NCBI GenBank assembly: GCA_017561105.1
Contig: JAFZDR010000147.1
Location: forward strand, 1-7,093
Direction: 5' to 3'
DNA: 7,093 nucleotides
Source of the DNA: Alistipes sp.
GTDB taxonomy: Bacteria > Bacteroidota > Bacteroidia > Bacteroidales > Rikenellaceae
Position 1 is the stretch's first letter, and every line of letters starts with the position of its first letter. A model generated the notes under the pieces. It was given only the letters and a program-made list of their open reading frames with translations, was not told where the DNA came from and did no database searches. This document shows, one piece after another, positions 1-5,924 of the stretch. Made by a program: the position numbers and the translations under genes.

Positions 1-1481
1 CCCTTGTGGTTGTGGAGGTGCTCCATAAGACGGATCTGCGCCTCCTGCTCGATTGGCTGGTGGGTAGGACCATCCTCTCCTACGCGGAATGAGTCGTGTG
101 TCCAGATATAGATCACATGCAAGCCCATCAACGCCGACAAGCGAACTACAGGCTTCATATAGTCAGAGAATACGAAGAATGTACCACAAGCCGGGATTAC
201 ACCACCGTGCAATGCCATACCGTTCATTACGCAAGCCATGGTAAACTCAGAAACACCTGCCTGAAAGAACTTACCCGAGAAGTCGCCACGCTTGAATGCA
301 TGAGTCTTCTTCAAGAAGCCGTCGGTCTTATCCGAGTTGCTCAAATCGGCCGAAGCAACAACCATATTCTCCACCTGCTCGGCATATGCGCCCAAAACAG
401 CGGCCGAAGCTGCACGAGTTGCCGAACCCGACTTAGCACCTACTGCGCGATAGTCGATCTCCGGAAGCTCGCCCGAGAGGAACAAATCGAGCTTGTGAGC
501 CAAAGCCGAATTTGCCTGACGCCACTCTGCCTCAACCTTCTTGCGCTCAACCATCTCCTCGCGCAATGCGTTAGCGCGCTCTGCGAACAACTCTGCCACC
601 TCAGGGAAGATCTGGAACGGATTCTCGGCATCGCCGCCAAGGTTAGCAATCGAAGCTGCATAGCTTGCACCTGCAGCCGATACAGGCTGACCGTGGGTCG
701 AAACCTTATCCTCGAACGACTCGCCCTCAGCTGTAACCAAGCCCTTACCCATAATGGTACGACCTACGATAAGAGTAGGCTGCTCGGTCGAAGCATTAGC
801 TGTAGTCAAAGCCTCGCGAATCTGCTCAACATTGTGGCCGTCGATCTCCAACACCTGCCAGCCCCAAGCGCGATACTTGGCTGCGATATCCTCCTGGTCA
901 ACCTCATCAACCTTAGTCGAGAGCTGAACATTGTTCGAGTCGTAGTACATTATGATATTTGCCAAGCCGAGGTTACCAGCGATACGGCCTACGCCCTGCG
1001 AAACCTCCTCCTGAACTGCACCATCCGAAATGTAGATATAGGTCTTGTGAGCCATCCACTCGCCAAAACGAGCTACCATAAAGCGCTCGGCGATAGCTGC
1101 ACCAAGTCCCATTGCGTGACCCTGACCGAGAGGGCCCGAAGTGTTCTCCACACCACGCAAGAAATCAACCTCAGGGTGACCCGGAGTTACGCTACCCCAC
1201 TGACGGAACTGCTGCAAATCCTCCATCGAGTAGTGGCCTGCGAGTGCAAGCACCGAATAGAGCATTGGCGACATGTGTCCCGGATCGAGGAAGAATCGAT
1301 CACGATAAGGATAGAGTGCATTATCTGGATCGTAGCGCAAAAACTCAGCGAACAATACGCTGACAAAATCAGCACCGCCCATAGCACCACCAGGGTGTCC
1401 GGACTTCGCCTTCTCCACCATAGAGGCAGCCAAAATACGAATATTATCCGCTGCCTTAACCAATTTAGATTTTGTTGTCAT
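1..1481 (-). CDS. tkt: Transketolase, N-terminal 493 codons (3' end beyond the window)
   Basis: Transketolase is the thiamine-diphosphate enzyme of the non-oxidative pentose phosphate pathway. It moves two-carbon ketol units between sugar phosphates in the cytoplasm. Translating the minus strand from the ATG at 1481-1479 gives a protein opening MTTKSKLVKAADNIRILAAS. Visible motifs are SGHPGGAMGG (27-36, His29), DPGHMSP (66-72, His69), PGHPE (100-104, His102), the diphosphate/Mg site ISDGAVQEE (151-159) with its partner Asn in YYDSNN, and WTHDS plus EDGPTHQP near the edge (His462, His474). The diphosphate-binding domain is complete. The pyrimidine-binding domain is cut at the left edge, and about 175 residues are missing judging from the usual length near 670. 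The SDG in place of the enterobacterial GDG is, from memory, normal in Bacteroides-type enzymes. The gene follows clpX on the same strand, but a terminator and its own promoter candidate lie between them. There is no Shine-Dalgarno sequence, as is usual in this phylum. Identification is firm. Confidence 0.96.
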   Translation of the reverse strand, partial: MTTKSKLVKAADNIRILAASMVEKAKSGHPGGAMGGADFVSVLFAEFLRYDPDNALYPYRDRFFLDPGHMSPMLYSVLALAGHYSMEDLQQFRQWGSVTPGHPEVDFLRGVENTSGPLGQGHAMGLGAAIAERFMVARFGEWMAHKTYIYISDGAVQEEVSQGVGRIAGNLGLANIIMYYDSNNVQLSTKVDEVDQEDIAAKYRAWGWQVLEIDGHNVEQIREALTTANASTEQPTLIVGRTIMGKGLVTAEGESFEDKVSTHGQPVSAAGASYAASIANLGGDAENPFQIFPEVAELFAERANALREEMVERKKVEAEWRQANSALAHKLDLFLSGELPEIDYRAVGAKSGSATRAASAAVLGAYAEQVENMVVASADLSNSDKTDGFLKKTHAFKRGDFSGKFFQAGVSEFTMACVMNGMALHGGVIPACGTFFVFSDYMKPVVRLSALMGLHVIYIWTHDSFRVGEDGPTHQPIEQEAQIRLMEHLHNHK

Positions 1482-1529
1482 AACTCAATATGTGTATTAT
1501 ATAGACTTTTCCTAACATGAAACCAACTG

Positions 1530-1561
1530 CAAATGTAACAAAAAAAATCCGACAACACAAT
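1530..1561 (-). promoter_or_regulatory. Candidate Bacteroidota-type promoter for tkt
   Basis: Reading the minus strand, TACATTTG (1537-1530) matches the Bacteroidota -7 consensus TAnnTTTG exactly. A TTG core (1560-1558, as ATTG) lies 20 bases upstream, where the -33 TTTG element is expected. Transcription would start near 1526-1523, giving a leader of about 40 bases before the ATG at 1481. The -33 core and the spacer overlap the clpX terminator hairpin. This is a motif match only. Confidence 0.55.
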
Positions 1562-1579
1562 CGTTTATCGGATTTTTTT
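1541..1579 (-). terminator. Rho-independent terminator of the clpP-clpX unit
   Basis: The arms at 1541-1552 and 1568-1579 are perfectly complementary over 12 bases, with a 15-base loop. On the minus strand the hairpin follows the clpX stop codon by 8 bases and runs into an uninterrupted tract of eight T (1547-1540). The stem is A/T-rich at its base with a core of TCCGA pairing with TCGGA. Because the arms begin and end in A and T runs, it could also work weakly in the plus direction, but no plus-strand gene ends here. Confidence 0.85.
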
Positions 1580-1587
1580 GCAATTAT

Positions 1588-2865
1588 TTATACAGCTTTA
1601 TTGAGTTGAGAGATAGTTGTTTTATTGACTCGCTCCTCGGCATAGTCGCGAGTAACAACGATACGCTCCTCATTCGACGACGGTGCTTCAAACATCAGAT
1701 CCTTCATCACCTCCTCGCAGATTGAGCGCAAACCTCGCGCTCCGAGCTTAAACTCTACCGCCTTATCGACGATATACTCCAAGGTCTCGGGAGCAAACTC
1801 CAAATCTACACCATCCATCTTCAACATCGCCTTGTACTGGCTTACGATAGCGTTCTTAGGCTCGGTGAGGATATTTCGCAAAGCCTCGCGAGAGAGCGGC
1901 TCAAGATGTGTCAGCACCGGCAAACGACCCACCAACTCGGGGATAAGTCCAAACGAGCGGATATCCTGCGGCTGCACATATTTTAACATATTATCACGGT
2001 CGATACTCTCGGTGTCCACGCGGCCGTAACCCATGGCGCGGGTATTCAAGCGCTGAGCAATGCGCTTCTCTATACCGTCGAACGCACCACCGCAGACAAA
2101 CAATATATTTTTGGTATTAACCTGTACAAACTGCTGCTCCGGATGCTTACGACCACCCTGCGGCGGTACATTTACGATTGTACCCTCCAAAATCTTGAGC
2201 AACGCCTGCTGAACACCCTCACCCGACACATCGCGAGTGATGCTTGGATTATCGCCCTTGCGAGCAATCTTATCGATTTCATCGATAAATACAATACCGC
2301 GCTCCGCTGCCTTCACATCGTAATCGGCAGCCTGCAACAAGCGCGAGAGGATACTCTCAACATCCTCGCCCACATATCCCGCCTGTGTCAATACGGTTGC
2401 ATCGACAATGGTAAACGGCACCTTCAACAGACGCGCAATAGTGCGAGCAATCAGGGTCTTTCCCGTTCCGGTAGGGCCTACAAGCACGATATTCGACTTG
2501 TCAATCTCCACATCGTCAGCACCCTGCGCCACCGAAAGGCGCTTGTAGTGGTTATACACCGCCACGGCAATCGAACGCTTAGCCTCATCCTGGCCTATAA
2601 CATATTTATCCAAAAACTCCTTAATCTCCTTCGGCTTTGGAACATCGTTCATGCTTACACCCTGCGGTTTAACCTTTGTCTTTGGCGATGTTATAGCCAA
2701 ACCTGCCTCAGAGAGCGACTTGTGGCCAACCTCGATACACGCACCGCAGATATTCGAGCCGTCGATACCCTGGAACATAATATCAACCTCGTTGCGGCGA
2801 CGACCGCAGAACGAGCAGCAATCTTCACGGCGTTGTCCGCCCTTATTTCCACCTTTCTGAGCCAT
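1588..2865 (-). CDS. clpX: ATP-dependent Clp protease ATP-binding subunit ClpX
   Basis: ClpX is a hexameric AAA+ unfoldase that recognises tagged proteins, unfolds them with ATP and threads them into ClpP in the cytoplasm. The 425-residue product has the usual length. Visible features in order are the N-terminal four-cysteine zinc-binding domain (Cys17, Cys20, Cys40, Cys43), Walker A GPTGTGKT (130-137), pore-1 loop GYVG (163-166), Walker B IVFIDE (191-196), the RKH pore loop (239-241), the arginine finger in LVGRLP (Arg314) and the sensor-2 arginine in GARGLRS (Arg377). The loop that docks into ClpP, IGF in E. coli, reads MGY here (278-280). The start lies 2 bases after the clpP stop, so co-transcription and probably coupled translation are expected. 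A strong terminator follows. The start at 2865 places the zinc domain at the expected distance from the N terminus. Identification is certain. Confidence 0.98.
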   Translation of the reverse strand: MAQKGGNKGGQRREDCCSFCGRRRNEVDIMFQGIDGSNICGACIEVGHKSLSEAGLAITSPKTKVKPQGVSMNDVPKPKEIKEFLDKYVIGQDEAKRSIAVAVYNHYKRLSVAQGADDVEIDKSNIVLVGPTGTGKTLIARTIARLLKVPFTIVDATVLTQAGYVGEDVESILSRLLQAADYDVKAAERGIVFIDEIDKIARKGDNPSITRDVSGEGVQQALLKILEGTIVNVPPQGGRKHPEQQFVQVNTKNILFVCGGAFDGIEKRIAQRLNTRAMGYGRVDTESIDRDNMLKYVQPQDIRSFGLIPELVGRLPVLTHLEPLSREALRNILTEPKNAIVSQYKAMLKMDGVDLEFAPETLEYIVDKAVEFKLGARGLRSICEEVMKDLMFEAPSSNEERIVVTRDYAEERVNKTTISQLNKAV

Positions 2866-2867
2866 AA

Positions 2868-3536
2868 CTATTTTGCGTGTTTTGTAAGGACACTATCAAT
2901 CAAACCATACTCCTTGGCCTCAGCCGCCGAGAGCCAATAGTCGCGATCGGCATCGCGCTCGATATCGGCAATGCTCTTACCCGAGTGCTCCGACAAAATC
3001 TCGTACAACTCGCGCTTTGTGCGAGCAATCTCGCGAGCCGTAATCTCGATATCCGAAGCCTGACCCTGAACACCACCAAGCGGCTGGTGAATCATAATGC
3101 GTGAGTGTGGCAACGCCTGGCGCTTACCCGCAGCACCTGCAGTCAAGAGTACCGCACCCATCGAAGCCGCCATGCCGGTACAGATGGTTGCAACATCGCA
3201 ATTTACGAGCTGCATGGTATCATAGATACCAAGACCTGCCGAAACGCTACCGCCCGGGCTGTTGATATAGAGCTGGATATCATTCAACGGATCGGCCGAC
3301 TCCAAGAAGAGGAGCTGTGCCTGAATAATGTTTGCAACATCGTCGGTTACGGGAGCACCGAGGAAGAGAATACGATCCATCATCAAGCGGCTGAAGACAT
3401 CGAGTTGTGTAACATTCAACTGACGCTCCTCCAAAATCATAGGATTTATATAGGCAGACTGGATAGCCTTATAGTCGTGTAAGCGCAACGACGAGATACC
3501 GCAGTGGCCCATTGCAAACTTCTCAAACTCTTTCAT
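2868..3536 (-). CDS. clpP: ATP-dependent Clp protease proteolytic subunit ClpP
   Basis: ClpP is the serine peptidase that assembles into a 14-subunit barrel and degrades proteins delivered by ClpX. The product has 222 residues. The catalytic triad is readable as Ser125 in GMAASMGA, His150 in MIHQPLGG and Asp199 in DADRDYWLS. The oligomer and substrate-binding signature [11 protein letters not shown] is at 91-101, and the C terminus ends in [14 protein letters not shown]. About 30 residues precede the conserved [19 protein letters not shown] segment, so an autoprocessed propeptide is likely. Its length relative to E. coli cannot be fixed without the processing site. The ATG at 3536 is the only start giving the full N-terminal region, and it has no Shine-Dalgarno sequence. 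clpX follows after 2 bases. A hairpin separates it from tig upstream, and I found no good TAnnTTTG element just before it. It is therefore expressed either by read-through from the tig promoter or from a promoter I cannot recognise. Confidence 0.98.
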   Translation of the reverse strand: MKEFEKFAMGHCGISSLRLHDYKAIQSAYINPMILEERQLNVTQLDVFSRLMMDRILFLGAPVTDDVANIIQAQLLFLESADPLNDIQLYINSPGGSVSAGLGIYDTMQLVNCDVATICTGMAASMGAVLLTAGAAGKRQALPHSRIMIHQPLGGVQGQASDIEITAREIARTKRELYEILSEHSGKSIADIERDADRDYWLSAAEAKEYGLIDSVLTKHAK

Positions 3537-3538
3537 AA

Positions 3539-3567
3539 TCGTAAATTTTAATTATTCGACTTTACGA
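3539..3567 (-). repeat. Short inverted repeat in the clpP leader
   Basis: TCGTAAA (3539-3545) and TTTACGA (3561-3567) are perfect 7-base complements separated by 15 A/T-rich bases. They sit between the tig terminator and the clpP start codon, and the inner arm ends 2 bases before the ATG. It could be an operator for a dimeric regulator, a hairpin near the ribosome entry site, or chance in A/T-rich DNA. The sequence does not decide between these. Confidence 0.35.
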
Positions 3568-3573
3568 AGATTA

Positions 3574-3610
3574 AAAACTCTGCAAGTCTTAAGCCAACTT
3601 GCAGAGTTTT
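3574..3610 (-). terminator. Hairpin terminator or attenuator between tig and clpP
   Basis: The arms at 3574-3587 and 3597-3610 are perfectly complementary over 14 bases (core ACTCTGCAAGT) around a 9-base loop. On the minus strand the stem ends in TTTT and one further T, giving a U-tract of only five before AATC. The hairpin starts 85 bases after the tig stop. The stem is strong, but the short U-tract suggests partial rather than complete termination. That would let some tig transcripts continue into clpP and clpX. Confidence 0.75.
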
Positions 3611-3695
3611 ATTTATGTTTTACACAGGGTTCTCACCCCAAAAGTTGTATAAAAGAAGAGTTTAACCGTGACGGAACCTCCTTTTAGACGACTTT

Positions 3696-5021
3696 TTACA
3701 AGTTCTTAGCGAGCTCTGCAAAGTCCTCTGCCGAGATAGCCTTCTCAGTAACCTTTACCTTTGCGCGAACCGACTCAACAACCTTCTGCTCGTAGAGCTT
3801 CTCGTAGATCTTCTGGTTCTGCTCCTTGTTCTCGAGGATGTTCTTAACAAAGTTCTCGAGCATCTCCTCCGGTGCGTTAGGCATGCCATACTGAGCGAAC
3901 TGTGCTGCAGCGAATACCTTAGCCTCTGCCTTAGCCTCGTCAGCCGAAACAGTGATCTTCTCAGCCTCGATTACGCGACGCTGGATGTAGTTCCAAGTGA
4001 ACATCTTGAGGAACGACTCGAAGTCCTTCTCGATATCCTCCATAGTGAACTTACCCTCGTTGATGGTGTACAACCAACGCTTCATAAACTCGGTTGGCAT
4101 AGCCAAAGCTGCCTTCTCGATCAAGAAGTCGCGAACAGCGAATGTGAAGAGGTAGTCGCTCTCACGCTTCAACTCAGACTCGATCTGTGCGTCGATGTAT
4201 GCATTGAGCTGCTCCTCGTTTGTTACATCACCTGCAGGGAATGCCATCTTGAAGAACTCCTCGTTCAACTCAGGGTTAGCAAACTGACGGATCTTTGTGA
4301 TCTCCAACGAGAATACCGGATTGATACCCTCCAACTCCTCCTCCTTAACGCCAAGGATTGAAGCACGCTGTGCAGGAGTCTTGTACAACTCGTTGATATT
4401 AACCTCAGTCTTGTAACCAACCTTCTTGCCGATGAATGGCTTGCGATCCTCGTCCGACATCGAGATAAGGCCAACATAAGCCTCCTCAACACGCAAATCG
4501 CCATTGTCGAGAGTTACATTCAAGGCCTCGTCCTTCTTCACCTTCTCAACCTCCTTCAACGAACCGTAGCGACGGAGATAGTTGTCGAGGAACGAAGCGT
4601 GCATCTTCTTGTCGATCTTGATCTTGTGGTAGGTAATCTTATCCTTTGCAGTGAGTGCTACATCATACTTTGGAGCTACACCATACTCGAATACGAACTC
4701 GTGAGTTGTGTTGTTCTCGAAATCGAAGTCGCCCTGCTCCTCAGCCGGAATTACATCGCCGATGTAGTCGATCTTCTCTGCCTGCAAATACTCAAATGCT
4801 GCATTCGAAGCCTTGCGATAAGCCTGCTCAGCTACTGCGCCCTTGCCGTACATCTTCTTGATTACGCCCATAGGAACCATACCCTGACGGAATCCCGGAA
4901 TGTTAGCCTTGCGCTTGTACTCGCGAAGCATCTTCTCTACCTCAGCTGCATAATCTGCCTCCTCAACAACGATGCGAAGCAATGCTGCACCCTGCTCTTT
5001 CTCTACCTTTGTAATGTTCAT
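3696..5021 (-). CDS. tig: Trigger factor, ribosome-associated chaperone
   Basis: Trigger factor binds at the ribosome exit tunnel and shields emerging polypeptides in the cytoplasm. The 441-residue product has the family's usual length. The N-terminal ribosome-binding domain carries the signature IPGFRQGMVP (41-50), at almost the same positions as the E. coli GFRKGKVP loop, with Gln46 where E. coli has Lys. The middle part (about 150-245) should be the FKBP-type peptidyl-prolyl isomerase domain. A first strand (ALNVTLDNG, 166-174) and a last strand (VFSLEITKI) are visible, but the aromatic active-site segments between them are not recognisable. The C-terminal part (about 255-430) is a charged alpha-helical arm region typical of the chaperone cradle. 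The start at 5021 gives an N terminus (MNITKVEKEQG) that aligns with the family. Its promoter candidate lies at 5071-5101, and clpP follows downstream, the classical context for this gene. Confidence 0.96.
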   Translation of the reverse strand: MNITKVEKEQGAALLRIVVEEADYAAEVEKMLREYKRKANIPGFRQGMVPMGVIKKMYGKGAVAEQAYRKASNAAFEYLQAEKIDYIGDVIPAEEQGDFDFENNTTHEFVFEYGVAPKYDVALTAKDKITYHKIKIDKKMHASFLDNYLRRYGSLKEVEKVKKDEALNVTLDNGDLRVEEAYVGLISMSDEDRKPFIGKKVGYKTEVNINELYKTPAQRASILGVKEEELEGINPVFSLEITKIRQFANPELNEEFFKMAFPAGDVTNEEQLNAYIDAQIESELKRESDYLFTFAVRDFLIEKAALAMPTEFMKRWLYTINEGKFTMEDIEKDFESFLKMFTWNYIQRRVIEAEKITVSADEAKAEAKVFAAAQFAQYGMPNAPEEMLENFVKNILENKEQNQKIYEKLYEQKVVESVRAKVKVTEKAISAEDFAELAKNL

Positions 5022-5070
5022 AGTGTTTGATTTATTATTTTGTTTGTTTACGATTTCTCAAAATTCCGCG

Positions 5071-5101
5071 CAAAGATAATAATTTTTCTCCATTTATTAA
5101 A
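5071..5101 (-). promoter_or_regulatory. Candidate promoter for tig (tig-clpP-clpX direction)
   Basis: On the minus strand TATCTTTG (5078-5071) is an exact match to the Bacteroidota -7 element TAnnTTTG. TTTA (5101-5098), three of four bases of the -33 TTTG element, lies 19 bases upstream. The predicted leader before the ATG at 5021 is about 45 bases, A-rich, without a Shine-Dalgarno sequence, a pattern common in this phylum. The position divergent from another promoter supports the call. Confidence 0.7.
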
Positions 5102-5120
5102 GTATATAGCCAATTATTAT

Positions 5121-5128
5121 TAACTTTG
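5121..5128 (+). promoter_or_regulatory. Candidate -7 element for the cyclotransferase-amidohydrolase operon
   Basis: TAACTTTG is an exact match to TAnnTTTG and ends only 7 bases before the ATG at 5136. If transcription starts at the usual distance from this element, the mRNA begins about 4 bases before the start codon or at it. No clear -33 TTTG is seen. At the expected spacing the sequence is TAAA (5098-5101), which is the complement of the -33 box proposed for tig. Confidence 0.55.
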
Positions 5129-5135
5129 CAGAGAT

Positions 5136-5924
5136 ATGAGATGTTTTATCACGATACTTATCGCCTTTGCCACGCTTATTTCGTGTGGCGGAGTGCGCAA
5201 AAATAGCAGCACTACACAAGTTGTGGAGCCCACCTTCTACACCTATGAGGTAGTGGCGCAATATCCCCATTCGCGCACAAGTTATACCCAAGGTTTGCAG
5301 TTCGCAGAGAACGAATTATGGGAGGGAACGGGCGAGTATGGAAATTCGCGCATTCTACGCACAGACCTCACTACAGGCAAGATTTTGGAGTCGAAAGCCA
5401 TTTCGAAGGAGGAGTTTGGTGAGGGTATAACCCTGCTCGGTGACAAAATCTATCAGCTCACCTGGCTCAACGGCAAATTGCACATCTACGACCGCAAAAC
5501 TTTGAAGCACCTTGCCACCCACAGCTACAAGGGTGAAGGTTGGGGCTTAACAAGCGACGGCACAAAGTTGTATATGTCGGACGGTACGCACTCTATTCGC
5601 GTAATTAACCCCGAAACGATGGTGCAAGAGAGCCGTTTTGGCGTAACTCTGCAAGGTAAACCACTATCGAACCTCAACGAGTTGGAGTGGATAGAGGGCA
5701 AAATTTGGGCAAATGTCTACACCACAAACTACATCGTCATCATCAACCCCGAGAATGGCGTTGTTGAGGGTGTGATAAACCTCACGGGCATACTCCCCGA
5801 GAGCGAGTACGACCGGAAGACTGATGTGCTGAACGGCATAGCCTACGACAGTGCCACAAAGCGCATCTTCGTAACGGGCAAAAATTGGAGTAAACTATTC
5901 GAAATTAAGATTATAGCGCAATAA
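5136..5924 (+). CDS. Glutaminyl-peptide cyclotransferase, lipoprotein, beta-propeller type
   Basis: This family converts N-terminal glutamine of peptides to pyroglutamate with release of ammonia. The 262-residue product belongs to the plant/bacterial (papaya-type) five-bladed beta-propeller cyclotransferases, which are unrelated to the mammalian zinc-peptidase-like enzymes. Hallmark segments are YTQGL (50-54), EGTGEYGNS (63-71), EEFGEGIT (92-99), QLTW (107-110), GEGWGLTSDG (133-142), LNELEW (180-185), WANVY (191-195) and DVLNGIAYD (230-238), then FVTGKNW (245-251). The N terminus is a lipoprotein signal: Arg2, a hydrophobic stretch (4-15) and lipobox LISC with Cys17. After Cys17 there is Gly-Gly and no acidic cluster, so periplasm-facing anchoring in the outer membrane is more likely than surface export. 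That is inference. The start is secure: an in-frame TAA lies at 5121-5123 and the next in-frame Met is residue 147. The next gene overlaps its stop codon. Confidence 0.92.
   Translation: MRCFITILIAFATLISCGGVRKNSSTTQVVEPTFYTYEVVAQYPHSRTSYTQGLQFAENELWEGTGEYGNSRILRTDLTTGKILESKAISKEEFGEGITLLGDKIYQLTWLNGKLHIYDRKTLKHLATHSYKGEGWGLTSDGTKLYMSDGTHSIRVINPETMVQESRFGVTLQGKPLSNLNELEWIEGKIWANVYTTNYIVIINPENGVVEGVINLTGILPESEYDRKTDVLNGIAYDSATKRIFVTGKNWSKLFEIKIIAQ

Noticed and set aside
96..1520. 474-codon open frame on the plus strand
   Set aside because: It is the exact in-register complement of tkt, and its product is rich in Cys, Arg, His and Leu with no recognisable domain. It is explained by avoidance of TTA, CTA and TCA in the sense gene.
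2143..2940. 265-codon open frame on the plus strand across the clpX/clpP junction
   Set aside because: It is the in-register antisense shadow of clpX, with no promoter, no domain and no family resemblance.
3627..3638. Small hairpin with a GAGA (GNRA-type) tetraloop in the tig 3' region, minus strand
   Set aside because: It has only four base pairs (GGGT with ACCC). It is too short to call a structured RNA, and nothing around it extends the stem.
3672..3686. AAAAGGAGG on the minus strand just after the tig stop, resembling a Shine-Dalgarno sequence
   Set aside because: No start codon with an open frame follows at a suitable distance, and genes in this phylum rarely use such sites.
4599..5030. 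143-codon plus-strand frame rich in hydrophobic residues
   Set aside because: It looks membrane-like, but it is the complement of tig read in register. Lys/Glu-rich sense codons give Leu/Phe-rich antisense, so the hydrophobicity is an artefact.
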